The notes below the pieces were generated by a model. The model made no database searches and was not told where the DNA came from. It saw only the letters and a program-made list of their open reading frames with translations. Positions 9,671 to 17,881 of a stretch of 64,000 nucleotides of DNA are shown piece after piece. Source of the DNA: Leptolyngbya boryana PCC 6306 (GTDB lineage: Bacteria; Cyanobacteriota; Cyanobacteriia; Leptolyngbyales; Leptolyngbyaceae); NCBI RefSeq assembly GCF_000353285.1, contig NZ_KB731326.1:186001-250000 (forward strand), written 5' to 3'. The position numbers were made by a program, and so were the translations under genes. Each line of letters opens with the position of its first letter. Position 1 is the stretch's first letter.

Positions 9671-10147
9671 GGATTCTGCCACTACAAATCGACCAATGGT
9701 ATTAAGCGTCATTTAGCGGTCGATACATTAGGGCTACCGTTTTTCACGCACTGTACCAGGGCGAATGTCACCGACGACCAAGGCTTAACTGAAATGCTCA
9801 TCGATAACTTAGACTACTTTCGTCGTAAGCCCGTGAACATTCCGAAAGTAACCATCTTGCTTGATCACGGGTATCATCCTGAAACCATTGCTTATGCTTT
9901 GCAAGTGTTTTATCCACAAATCCTGACGAAGATTTGCTTTCAACTTGCGCCGAAGCCGACGAAAGCAGCGATTGGGAAAACTGGATTCGTTCCCGTTGCG
10001 ACCCGGTGGATCATCGAGCGTTTCAATGCGTGGATGGAGCGATGTAAGAGTTTAATCAAAAACTTTGAGTGTACCTTAGATCATGCCACAGCCAAGATTA
10101 ATCTCTGCTTTATCCGATTGATGCTAAAGCACTTGGCGCATGGATAA
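9671..10147 (+). pseudogene. IS5-family transposase, 5'-truncated
   Basis: The frame begins at the IS1 boundary with GFCHYKSTNGIKRHLAVDT and runs to a stop at 10147. The C-terminal signature RWIIERFNAWMERCKSLIKN followed by CTLDHATAKINLCFIRLML is typical of IS5-type DDE transposases. The N-terminal half is missing and would have lain where the IS1-like element now sits. No other half is visible on the far side of that element. Confidence 0.8.
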
Positions 10148-10164
10148 GAACCCATTTGGGTTCT
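10147..10164. terminator. Short perfect hairpin at the end of the IS5 fragment
   Basis: AGAACCCA and TGGGTTCT form an 8-bp perfect stem with a 2-nt loop, overlapping the stop codon of the IS5 remnant. No T-run follows. It may be a weak terminator or part of the IS end. Confidence 0.35.
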
Positions 10165-10210
10165 ATAGGATATTACGATCGCGAGGAAATGCAGTTCAGA
10201 GATACTCTTT

Positions 10211-10876
10211 TCAACACACTTCCGAATCTGCTGTACTCCAAGGACGTGGGCAGTCTTTCGCTTTGAAAGCATCACCTCCTTTGTGCTGAACATCATCTGT
10301 GCCCCAGTGGATCTTTTTGTCTAGTTTCTTCAGGAATGGAATGTGTTTGGAACAATGAATATAAGCTTCTTCGACTTCAACAAAGATCCAACGTTCTGGA
10401 GCATGACCGCCACGAGTCCGGCTTTCCTCAATGATTTCTGGCGACACATCAGCGCGATCGAACAATTCTGCATTTTCAACAATGCTCGCTTTCCCATTGA
10501 TATGCAGCCCAACTGTATGTCGGAAAAAATCAATAAAAATCATACCAATGTGCGGATTTTCTAGAATGTTCCCCACACTCGCCATCACCCCATTGCCTCG
10601 ATACTCTGGATAGGCAACGGTTTTCTCATTCAGCACTTTAACAAACCCAGGCGCACCTGCCCGAAGTGAGCAATCGCATTCTCCATGAGCGTCAGATGTA
10701 GCGATAAAAAGTAGTTCCTGTTCACCGATGAATTCACGCATTAAGGGGTTGAGATAGTTCAGCATTTGCCTGTTGTAGAATGCGAATGCTCGTCGGGTTG
10801 TTCCAAATTTTGCTTGGGCGAGGTGTTCACCGCTAGAACCAGGTAGCTTGATGCTGTTTCCTTCTGTTGTTTGCAT
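10211..10876 (-). CDS. Pyridoxamine 5'-phosphate oxidase-family flavoprotein
   Basis: A 221-residue protein with the split-barrel FMN-binding fold of the PNPOx superfamily. Features include LMREFIGEQELLFIATSDAH, a strand pair leading to GAPGFVKVLNEKTVAYPEYRGNG, and NILENPHIGMIFIDF. Related cyanobacterial proteins are annotated only as pyridoxamine oxidase-related, and the true substrate is unknown. No signal peptide is present. A copy of the shared promoter-like motif lies 38 nt upstream (10914-10950). The gene is monocistronic. The family assignment is firm, the reaction is not. Confidence 0.8.
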   Translation of the reverse strand: MQTTEGNSIKLPGSSGEHLAQAKFGTTRRAFAFYNRQMLNYLNPLMREFIGEQELLFIATSDAHGECDCSLRAGAPGFVKVLNEKTVAYPEYRGNGVMASVGNILENPHIGMIFIDFFRHTVGLHINGKASIVENAELFDRADVSPEIIEESRTRGGHAPERWIFVEVEEAYIHCSKHIPFLKKLDKKIHWGTDDVQHKGGDAFKAKDCPRPWSTADSEVC

Positions 10877-10913
10877 AGATAATTTCAGAAACTCACTGAT
10901 TGGATGCTCAATC

Positions 10914-10950
10914 AGGTTTGGGTTTCACACTGAGGGAGGTTATGCAATTC
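10914..10950 (-). promoter_or_regulatory. Shared promoter-like motif, site 1
   Basis: The minus strand reads ATTGCATAACCTC and, 9 nt on, GTGAAACCCAAACC. It matches the consensus GCATAACCTC-N9-TGAACTCTAcACC seen at eight places, with a weaker right half. It precedes the PNPOx-family gene. Confidence 0.55.
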
Positions 10951-11030
10951 GCAAAAGTTGTTATCTTGCTTTTACGGGGATAAAGGTGTTATGACAGCTC
11001 GTCCACAGGTCTAGAACATTGCCGAAATTT

Positions 11031-11414
11031 CTAGCGTCTCAACATTATTACAAGAAGTCGTATCAACGTTATCGTAAACATAATTACATGAAAAGACCCA
11101 AAACCGTTTTGAGAAAACAAGGATGATAGCACTTGAGAAAACAAGAATGGTAGCAATGTTAGACTACCAACGTAGATCAGCAGCAAGCCTCCTATCCACC
11201 AAGAGAGATTAAGGGGTTTTTTGAGAGCTAAAGCCGTTATTCCCAAAAGCCCTAGAACAGGGAAAATAATCAAGTATAGCCAGAACCAAATTCCCAAACC
11301 TGGAGCCGTTTTAGGTGGTGACAGAAACAAGGCTATATGCCAAGCTCCATTGATACCCATCACGAAGAGAATTAAAAAGTAAAGTAGTGATTTTAGTAGT
11401 AACTTTAAATTCAT
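11031..11414 (-). CDS. Small four-helix membrane protein, unknown function
   Basis: 127 residues with four hydrophobic segments: near 8-30, 42-64, 70-95 and 105-125. It has no polar active-site pattern and I do not recognise the family. The C-terminus (RLLVIMLRR) is basic. It lies downstream of promoter-like site 2 and of a decayed gene for another membrane protein. The ATG at 11414 follows a purine-rich stretch. Confidence 0.6.
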   Translation of the reverse strand: MNLKLLLKSLLYFLILFVMGINGAWHIALFLSPPKTAPGLGIWFWLYLIIFPVLGLLGITALALKKPLNLSWWIGGLLLIYVGSLTLLPFLFSQVLSSLFSQNGFGSFHVIMFTITLIRLLVIMLRR

Positions 11415-11560
11415 GCCCTTGCTAGTCCTTCAGCGCGAAATGTGATGAACCCGATTTGGCTCAAGTACACCATAGTTCCAGTCGTAATTAGGAAACTCCC
11501 AATACAAGTCACCTGCCCAATTTGTCGCAGAAGCTGAAAAGCTTGATGTATCGGTTGTAA

Positions 11561-11597
11561 AGGTGTAGAGTTCACAGCAAGAGAGGTTATGCAATCC
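11561..11597 (-). promoter_or_regulatory. Shared promoter-like motif, site 2
   Basis: The minus strand reads ATTGCATAACCTCTC and then TGTGAACTCTACACC, one of the best matches to the consensus. The next minus-strand gene starts at 11414, about 147 nt away. Confidence 0.65.
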
Positions 11598-11605
11598 CTT
11601 CGCTC

Positions 11606-12199
11606 TCACAGTCGATCAATATAGCCAAAGAGCGACAATAACCAATAAAAATATAGGGTCAATGCTAAGAATGCAGACAATCCGCAGAGCAATGCAAGAC
11701 CTTTTGACCAGTAAAAAGCCAAGAATTCAGAGACATTTGCTGCGCTGAAAATTGAAAAGATACTCAGCAGAATGCCTAACAATACTACATCTGAAGATTT
11801 ATCCTCTAGAAATCGAAGACTGAGAATTGATTTTCGAGTCGCCTCCCACTTGAAGAACTTTTTTTTGATTCGTATCTAACTGTAGATCATCAATGTAGAC
11901 AGTATCGAGTGCTGATGCCTGAACTCGTGTACAAGTGACATTCTGATTTCCATAAGTGGCTTGACAGTCTTTACCTGTTGTTCCTTTTAGAGAAAGCACT
12001 TGATTATTAATTATTTTTTGGCAAGTAAACAACTCTGCTTCCCCACAGTCATCAAGTAGCCTGGAATGACAATATCAGTCTCATTAGGCTGAGAAATCAC
12101 AACTTCAAACAGTCTATTGAGTGCGCGATCGCGCTAGAGCAAAGCCGTGATTAGACCAAGCGCGACTAGGTTAAGAATTAAGCAATTTTTTAGACGCAT
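11606..12199 (-). pseudogene. Decayed gene for a small membrane-anchored protein
   Basis: The frame can be followed from ATG at 12199 (MRLKNCLILNLVALGL, a membrane anchor) through an in-frame TAG to FEVVISQPNETDIVIPGYLM. It then shifts near 12035 into KIINNQVLSLKGTTGKDCQA ... DTVYIDDLQLD. It shifts again at an eight-A run near 11866 into EATRKSILSLRFLEDK and two membrane segments ending FGYIDRL. At least three lesions make it a pseudogene. I do not recognise the family. Confidence 0.55.
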
Positions 12200-12229
12200 G
12201 GCAGTTCGAGCGATCGCGACTCCAGTAAA

Positions 12230-13996
12230 CTACTTTGCAAGTCCTGAGATCACAGCTACTCTGGCTAGATCCTCAGAAATCTCTTCTGCGGCTTGACGTG
12301 CTTTCTCGAACTGTCCTGACCGAACGAACTCATTCGCAATACTAGCCAAAAGACGATCGCGCTGAGGAGGTAACTCCCAATGACTGCTATTTTTGAGCGA
12401 TAGTGCTAATTCCATCGCTTGATCAAGTTGTCCAAGTTTGACCTGTTGTGCTGCGATCGCTAGTAGAACGGGATGTCTATTTCCATTCTCTTTAAGTTTG
12501 CTAGAGAGTTCTAGAGCTGGCTTAAACTGGTTCAGGTTCACAAATTGCAGCGCAGTTTCTATTAAAATTCGTTGGTGTGCATCTGATTGCCCGTCTAGTT
12601 TAGCAATCAAATTGAGGGCGCGATCGCGTTGTCCGATCGCAATTAGTTCAGGCGCAGACTCAGGAGTTAACATTGGGATCAAACTCTCGAACAAAGTATC
12701 AGCTTGAGCTGTGAGTCCTACTTTTTGCAAATTCTCAACGATCGCAAGTTTGCTCCTTGTTCTCATTGTGGTATCTGAAACAGAGTTTGCGACTTGCATC
12801 GCCTTGTCGAGCTGTTTTGTATGAGCAAGTTGACCCGCAATTTCTTTACGAACAATATCCTGTCGAGAAGGGGCATCCGCTAGTAGCTGTGTCACTTGCA
12901 AAGCTGCCTCAAATTGTCGCTTCTTAGCAAGTTTAAGGGCAGTTTTTTGCAAATCCTTCTGCCCCATTTCTACTAAAAATTCTGGATAGATGTATGTTCG
13001 AGTGCCATCTTTGACCTTTGAGAGTGTAGAGAGTTGGGTTGTGATTGATAAAGCCAGTGGAATATCTCCTAAATCAATTAGCTTATCGGCAAGCTCATGC
13101 CAAGTCATTAATCGTTCGACTGGATCTCCTGAAACGTTTGGTGCTTGGGGCATCTGTTTAGCACTATTCCAAGTTTGTTGGAGTTGCTCAACAGTTTCAA
13201 GGTGACTCAGAATTCCCAAGTAAGCCCAAGCTTGATAATACTGCGCTGCATCTCCTGATGCCGAGTTGCAACCCCATATCGTTTCGGCAACTTGTAACGC
13301 TTGATCTAACTCTGAGACTAAACTTAAGCTTTTAGCAATGTCTGAGAAAATTGCAAACTTTTCATTCCCACAACTGCCGTTCGATTCATAGGCGTAGTCT
13401 TCAGTGTCGCCTTTCACCGATCGCACAGCTTCACTCAATAACTCTCTAGCCTGTTGAGCGTTACCTTGGTGTGCGACTGCGACCGCAATTTTGTTGAGCG
13501 CTTGCCCTTTACGCAGATTTGAGGAAATCCTAGTTTTGACTAACTGAAGGGCGCGATCGACCTGTCCAGCTTCTGCAAGTTGAGCGCTGATGATAGCTAG
13601 GTCTTCCTGTTGTCGAGCCTTGTCATAGTCATCTTTGACGGGTTCTGAAACGCGATCAAGTGAAAGTTGAATCGCTCGTTCAATTAATTGCTGAGATCTT
13701 GAAACTTGATTGACTTCACGAAGTCTACGAGCAATGGTGAGCAACGCTTGAGTCCGCTCTGTGAAAGTAGGGATTGCTTCTGCTATCTGAATCGCTCTCT
13801 CGAATAGCGCCTCAGCAGGTTTAGGAGTCGGACTTTCAGCGATTTGAATTCCAAGCTCTGTCAAGGATCCAGATGTCGTGAGAGTCTGTGTTACCTGAAC
13901 TGCGGGAGCTGCTTGAGCAGGCTGCTTAAATTCAAAAAGCAAAAGTAGGGCAATTGGAAAATGTATCGCTGGTTTTGAGGAAGCTAATATCGTCAT
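12230..13996 (-). CDS. Exported alpha-solenoid (TPR-like) repeat protein
   Basis: 588 residues. An N-terminal signal-like segment (hydrophobic IALLLLF, then AQA-AP) suggests export. The rest is a chain of degenerate helix pairs of about 33-40 residues, each with the pattern A-x-x-L-x-x-A-G-x-x-x-x-A-L-x-x-A (for example AEAGQVDRALQLVKT, VKLGQLDQAMELALSL, VRSGQFEKARQAAEEI). This is a protein-interaction scaffold. It resembles in style the two plus-strand solenoids at 15888 and 17882. No catalytic motif is visible and the binding partner is unknown. Confidence 0.75.
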   Translation of the reverse strand: MTILASSKPAIHFPIALLLLFEFKQPAQAAPAVQVTQTLTTSGSLTELGIQIAESPTPKPAEALFERAIQIAEAIPTFTERTQALLTIARRLREVNQVSRSQQLIERAIQLSLDRVSEPVKDDYDKARQQEDLAIISAQLAEAGQVDRALQLVKTRISSNLRKGQALNKIAVAVAHQGNAQQARELLSEAVRSVKGDTEDYAYESNGSCGNEKFAIFSDIAKSLSLVSELDQALQVAETIWGCNSASGDAAQYYQAWAYLGILSHLETVEQLQQTWNSAKQMPQAPNVSGDPVERLMTWHELADKLIDLGDIPLALSITTQLSTLSKVKDGTRTYIYPEFLVEMGQKDLQKTALKLAKKRQFEAALQVTQLLADAPSRQDIVRKEIAGQLAHTKQLDKAMQVANSVSDTTMRTRSKLAIVENLQKVGLTAQADTLFESLIPMLTPESAPELIAIGQRDRALNLIAKLDGQSDAHQRILIETALQFVNLNQFKPALELSSKLKENGNRHPVLLAIAAQQVKLGQLDQAMELALSLKNSSHWELPPQRDRLLASIANEFVRSGQFEKARQAAEEISEDLARVAVISGLAK

Positions 13997-14122
13997 AACG
14001 TCTAGTGTGTAAGTCTAAATCAAACTTTGATGTGCTTCTAATCTTTTGTTAAGATTACCCCTTTTGAATTTGGGTAGCTCAACGTGCTTTAGCTTTTCAC
14101 AATAAGCAGATGCTGAGTAAGC

Positions 14123-14434
14123 TCACGTCGCACTATCTTGAGGTCTACTCTGATTAATGGTTAGATCACTCTCTCTTTTATTCGGGTAGAACTGCTTCTT
14201 TTCAGGAAGCTGATAGAACAAAGTACCGTGAATGCCATGAATTTCTGGCTTTTTTAACCGCCTCTTCCAAAGTCGAGCTAAGATCTGTCGAATCTCTTCA
14301 TCATCTTCAATGTCCTCGTTGAATTGGATATCTTGATTTGGCTCTGGGAAAATCTTGAGAAATTCCTCATCGGTTGCACTATAAACATCATAAGCACAGT
14401 TCGTTGCACGATCGATAACTTGAATATTTTTCAT
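14123..14434 (-). CDS. Small acidic cytoplasmic protein, unknown
   Basis: 103 residues from the Met of MKNIQVIDRATNCAYDV. An upstream in-frame Met at 14470 is less likely. The middle is strongly acidic (FNEDIEDDEEIRQ) and is followed by a basic WKRRLKK. The N-terminal pattern of ATNCAYDVY and TDEEFLKIFPEPNQDI looks like a compact conserved domain, but I do not recognise it. It follows the two small secreted-protein genes on the same strand and may share their transcript. Confidence 0.5.
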   Translation of the reverse strand: MKNIQVIDRATNCAYDVYSATDEEFLKIFPEPNQDIQFNEDIEDDEEIRQILARLWKRRLKKPEIHGIHGTLFYQLPEKKQFYPNKRESDLTINQSRPQDSAT

Positions 14435-14534
14435 ACTACCGAAGTTGACAACTGATATTACGCAAGGCAATTTTGATCGAATCTAGCAACAAAGTAACTT
14501 GCTTACCTGTTGAGCTACTTTGGCATCAATTTAA

Positions 14535-14575
14535 GCCTTGCAACCTGCGTTTAGCGCAGAGCGCAAGTGCAAGGC
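14535..14575. other. Nested hairpin in the 14.47-14.65 kb gap
   Basis: An outer 8-bp stem (GCCTTGCA / TGCAAGGC) encloses an inner 5-bp stem (CTGCG-TTTAG-CGCAG). The structure is perfect in both arms. It lies between two minus-strand genes and could be a weak terminator, an RNA-processing site or a repeat. No poly-T tract follows on either strand. Confidence 0.45.
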
Positions 14576-14649
14576 ACCCGCAAAACAGCTAGAGGGAAAG
14601 ACGAAACTGAGATAGCGCATTGTAATAAATCTTGAGAAGTAAAGTGCTT

Positions 14650-15132
14650 TTAGCAATATGCAACAGACATCGAATTTCTGATCTTGACCCATTCGCGCAT
14701 TGCAGCACGTTCATCTGGGCGAATGGGTGTTCCTCTTCTCTCAGGATAGCGACTGTGAAAGACAGCATCTGCAAGACGATCTTTGAGTGCCTCATCTTTG
14801 TTGGAAAATGTCCAGTCTGGCTCACCACATGCGCCTCCGTTTGGACCCACTTTGGAGTAACGCAAGCCGTCTTGGTCAATCACACGGCGAATCGCATTCC
14901 ACTCTCGAATATAGCCATGCTCATAATGCTGCAATCTGCGGCGGTTCAGTCCAGGATTCAGATTTCCAAACAACCAATCCGTCACACTATCCACAGACTG
15001 CTCACGGGTTTCAGCATGAACGATGCTTGGACTACTCAGAATCAAAGGAATGCTTCCAGTGCAAGCGATCGCGATTACAAAAGCACTTGAAGTAAAAAAC
15101 TTCGAGATAGATTTCAAATTCTGATTTTGCAT
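14650..15132 (-). CDS. Secreted repeat protein, paralogue 1
   Basis: 160 residues with a signal peptide (basic start, hydrophobic segment, ...VHA-ET near residue 40). The mature part holds two copies of a short unit. The first is DWLFGNLNPGLNRRRL ... YIREWNAIRRVI. The second is DAVFHSRYPERRGTPI ... AMREWVKIRNSM. Paralogues are the next gene upstream (15212-15697) and the IS630-split gene at 22374-22811, which share the TDWLFGNL and REW-x-x-IR signatures. Cysteines near 100 and at the C-terminus (VAYC) may form a disulphide. I know of no function. Confidence 0.7.
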   Translation of the reverse strand: MQNQNLKSISKFFTSSAFVIAIACTGSIPLILSSPSIVHAETREQSVDSVTDWLFGNLNPGLNRRRLQHYEHGYIREWNAIRRVIDQDGLRYSKVGPNGGACGEPDWTFSNKDEALKDRLADAVFHSRYPERRGTPIRPDERAAMREWVKIRNSMSVAYC

Positions 15133-15211
15133 GAGAAAAGCTCTAATTAGCTACAAGGTTTTTCCACGATAATCGATCGATGAATGCTCTTCTTTAGAGA
15201 TTGAGAGTTGA

Positions 15212-15697
15212 CTAGCTGCAAGGTTGTTCGATCATGATGGCTTGACGAATCTGGCTCCATTCACGAGCGAGTGCAGAATTTGAGGAAGAGAGCGATCGAC
15301 CTGCAAGTTCAGGATGACGACTGTAGAAAATCGCATCTGCAATTCGGTCAAAAGATGAGGCAGGGCGGCGACCAGAAGGCAATCCATTGATGCCGTCATA
15401 GCTGTAGAGTTCCCAGTACTGATCGCCTGCACATTCAGTGATATTCGGCTTCATTTCTTGATTGACAGCTTGCCGAATCGCATTCCACTCTCGAATGTAG
15501 CTAGTATCACTCAATCGCAGTTTCCGCCCGTTTAATTCAGGATTCACTTTATGAAGAAATAGGTCGGTTTGCCAATCGATCGCGCCTTCACGAGTTTGAA
15601 CAGGAGCCGCATTTGCAATATCTCCAGCGGCAATCATCGTGATCAGAAGTCCTGTGAGAAGTGAGATCGAGCGGAGACTGGAACATTGATATTTCAT
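15212..15697 (-). CDS. Secreted repeat protein, paralogue 2
   Basis: 161 residues with a signal peptide (ISLLTGLLITMIAAGDIANA-AP). This member shows the internal duplication best. LFLHKVNPELNGRKL followed by YIREWNAIRQAV is mirrored by IFYSRHPELAGRSL followed by LAREWSQIRQAI. The consensus is hF-x5-PEL-x-GR-x-L, a spacer, then REW-x-x-IR-x-A. Two cysteines (near residue 90 and at the end, EQPCS) could pair. It is the first gene after promoter-like site 3, with the -10-like half only about 25 nt from the ATG. Confidence 0.72.
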   Translation of the reverse strand: MKYQCSSLRSISLLTGLLITMIAAGDIANAAPVQTREGAIDWQTDLFLHKVNPELNGRKLRLSDTSYIREWNAIRQAVNQEMKPNITECAGDQYWELYSYDGINGLPSGRRPASSFDRIADAIFYSRHPELAGRSLSSSNSALAREWSQIRQAIMIEQPCS

Positions 15698-15720
15698 GAT
15701 TCGGGTTGTGAACGTCTTGA

Positions 15721-15760
15721 GCGGGTGTAGAGTTCGGGATTACAGAGGTTATGCAATATG
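15721..15760 (-). promoter_or_regulatory. Shared promoter-like motif, site 3
   Basis: The minus strand reads ATTGCATAACCTC and then CCGAACTCTACACC, a strong match. The minus-strand start at 15697 is close downstream, and the next minus-strand genes to 14123 may be in the same operon. A plus-strand operon starts at 15888 on the other side. Confidence 0.65.
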
Positions 15761-15887
15761 GAAGATATTTTATCAACAGAGCAAACTAACAACGCTCGGA
15801 GAGATTGTGACAGTGCAACTGTTCACGATCGCGAAACTCTATACCCAGTTGGAAAATTCTGCAACCTCTCAAATTATCTTGAACACT

Positions 15888-17879
15888 ATGTTTCAACGGT
15901 TTATGATCGGGCTTCTCTCTTTCATTCCATTGTTTGCAGTTCCCGCAGTCGCTCAAACTGCTTGCCAAAGTTTCTATCCTCCAGGACTTTCAGATCGGTT
16001 GAGTAGTCTGCCGATTTCACCAGAATTTGAACAGCAAATTCGAGCAATGTGGCAAGCTGAAATCGCGATCGAGTTTCTTCGTGCGAATCGCCCGGATCGT
16101 CTTGAGCAAATCAATGAAACAATTCGATTTCAAATGAAGCTTTCACCCGAATCTGTGACGGTATTAAGGTTGTTGCAGAATTTAGCAGTTGAAAAGACAA
16201 ATGATGCGATCGCGCTTGTTCCCAGTATTCAATCTTCATGGCTGAACTCGCCTGCTGTGGCTCTTCAATTGCTAGAACTGCCGTTGAATGATAGAACACA
16301 ATGGGTGCTCAAAGTCATTGAAACGATGCCAGAGTCTTCGACCTATCTTGAATTAGAGAAAACTGATTGGCTGTTAAATTTAGCTGCTCAACATCAAGAA
16401 GCAGACAATCCAAAGCAAGCTCTAGCGCTATTAGAAAAAGCTCGATCGCGCACAGGAAAGACTAGGATTGTAACCCTAATTCGACTGGCAGAAGCCTATC
16501 GCAAATCGGGAAAACCGGACATTGCACGATCGATACTCGACACTGTACCCGCTCGAATCGAGACCGAAGTGCGATCGCTCGATGGTTCCAATTCTGTCAA
16601 AATCTTCAATCTCGTGAATCTAGGACATCAACTTGCACTACTTGGTCGATCGCAGAAAGCTTTGTCCTATCTTACTCAAGCAGAAATACTGCTGCGGAAA
16701 TCTCCAGACCCGATTTACCAGTCGCACATTCAATTATTAGCATTAGGTTATGCTGCTGCGAATCGATCGACAAAAGCATTTGAAGTGATCAAATTGCTGC
16801 AACCTAATCAAGCGGATTTAGCTTATGCGTTAGTGGCGAAACAAGCGGCGGAATTGGGGAACGATCGTTTCACAATTCAAGCCATCCAGCGAATTCGACC
16901 TGAATCAACAAAAGCCTGGAGCTTCGATAGACAATCGCTGACCGTGTTACCTGAGATTGTCGAATTCTATGCAAAAGCAGGCAAGTTTGATCTGGCTCAA
17001 CAAGTCACGGCTTCAATTCAGTCTCCGTTATTCCGGATCAAGTCGCTAGCTACGATCGTAAACTATGCTGATCGCGCAAATCAAGCATCGCTCTCGAATC
17101 GAATTGTTGCTCAAATGTTGCAGATTGCTTCTAAATTGCGGTCAGGCACTCCAGAGTTTGAAGTTGCGAATCACTTGGTTAAGGCTGGTGCAGTTAATCG
17201 AGTGCAGCAACTTCTCAACCAAGTCTCACTCAAAGATCTAAAATCGCAATTCGTGATCGCTTATCTCTATGCGAGAGTTGGTGATTTTCAAACTGCGAAT
17301 CAGCGACTAGCTGCCATTAATGTCGATCGTGCAGCGGCTGATCTAGTTGCTTCTCCGACCCCGAATCAGTACGAGTCCCACTTCGAGTTAGCTCCGCTGT
17401 CTCCATCTTCTGGATTAGGATCATTCTTCTCTTCAGCCCGTTTCGCCCCATCACCTTCCGCGATTCCTGCTCCTCAGCAAAAACAATTCGACAAACCTGT
17501 ACCAATTCCGAGCGCAAAGCCTTCCCCTGCAACTGTGACAGCAAATCGATTTGAAATTCTAGGTGCATTAGCGAAACATTATGCGATCGCTCAAAATTTC
17601 CAGAAAGCGAATGCTCTGATCGAACAGATTCCGAATCAATATTGCACCTTCAAATCTGATGTTCTCGCACAAGTGACAAAAAGCGCGATCGCAGCTAACC
17701 AGCTAGAAATTGCTCTCGATGCGTTGCAAAAGAGCGATCGTCTGAATCAACGCGCCTCACAGCTTGATCCGAACTTCATCAGAATGCAACTAATCGCGAT
17801 CGCGAAACGCTATTCCCAACGGAATCAATTCAAAGAAGCTGCTCTTTTACTAGAATCTGCACTCACTCTAATTCCATAA
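15888..17879 (+). CDS. Large exported helical-repeat protein 1
   Basis: 663 residues from the ATG of MFQRFMIGLLSF. The frame is open further upstream to 15696, but that would place a signal peptide 64 residues in, and the next gene starts with nearly the same MFQRF signal. The signal peptide ends near AVA-QT. The mature protein is a TPR-like alpha solenoid (AEIAIEFLRANRPDR, PKQALALLEKARSR, SGKPDIARSIL), with a Pro/Ser-rich linker near residues 500-545 and a C-terminal helical block containing a conserved Cys (QIPNQYCTFKSD). It is a paralogue of the gene 2 nt downstream. Probably a periplasmic or surface scaffold. Confidence 0.75.
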   Translation: MFQRFMIGLLSFIPLFAVPAVAQTACQSFYPPGLSDRLSSLPISPEFEQQIRAMWQAEIAIEFLRANRPDRLEQINETIRFQMKLSPESVTVLRLLQNLAVEKTNDAIALVPSIQSSWLNSPAVALQLLELPLNDRTQWVLKVIETMPESSTYLELEKTDWLLNLAAQHQEADNPKQALALLEKARSRTGKTRIVTLIRLAEAYRKSGKPDIARSILDTVPARIETEVRSLDGSNSVKIFNLVNLGHQLALLGRSQKALSYLTQAEILLRKSPDPIYQSHIQLLALGYAAANRSTKAFEVIKLLQPNQADLAYALVAKQAAELGNDRFTIQAIQRIRPESTKAWSFDRQSLTVLPEIVEFYAKAGKFDLAQQVTASIQSPLFRIKSLATIVNYADRANQASLSNRIVAQMLQIASKLRSGTPEFEVANHLVKAGAVNRVQQLLNQVSLKDLKSQFVIAYLYARVGDFQTANQRLAAINVDRAAADLVASPTPNQYESHFELAPLSPSSGLGSFFSSARFAPSPSAIPAPQQKQFDKPVPIPSAKPSPATVTANRFEILGALAKHYAIAQNFQKANALIEQIPNQYCTFKSDVLAQVTKSAIAANQLEIALDALQKSDRLNQRASQLDPNFIRMQLIAIAKRYSQRNQFKEAALLLESALTLIP

Positions 17880-17881
17880 CC

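Noticed and set aside
15696-15887. 64-residue N-terminal extension of the first solenoid gene
   Set aside because: It would bury the signal peptide and overlap promoter-like site 3; the paralogue starts at the matching MFQRF.
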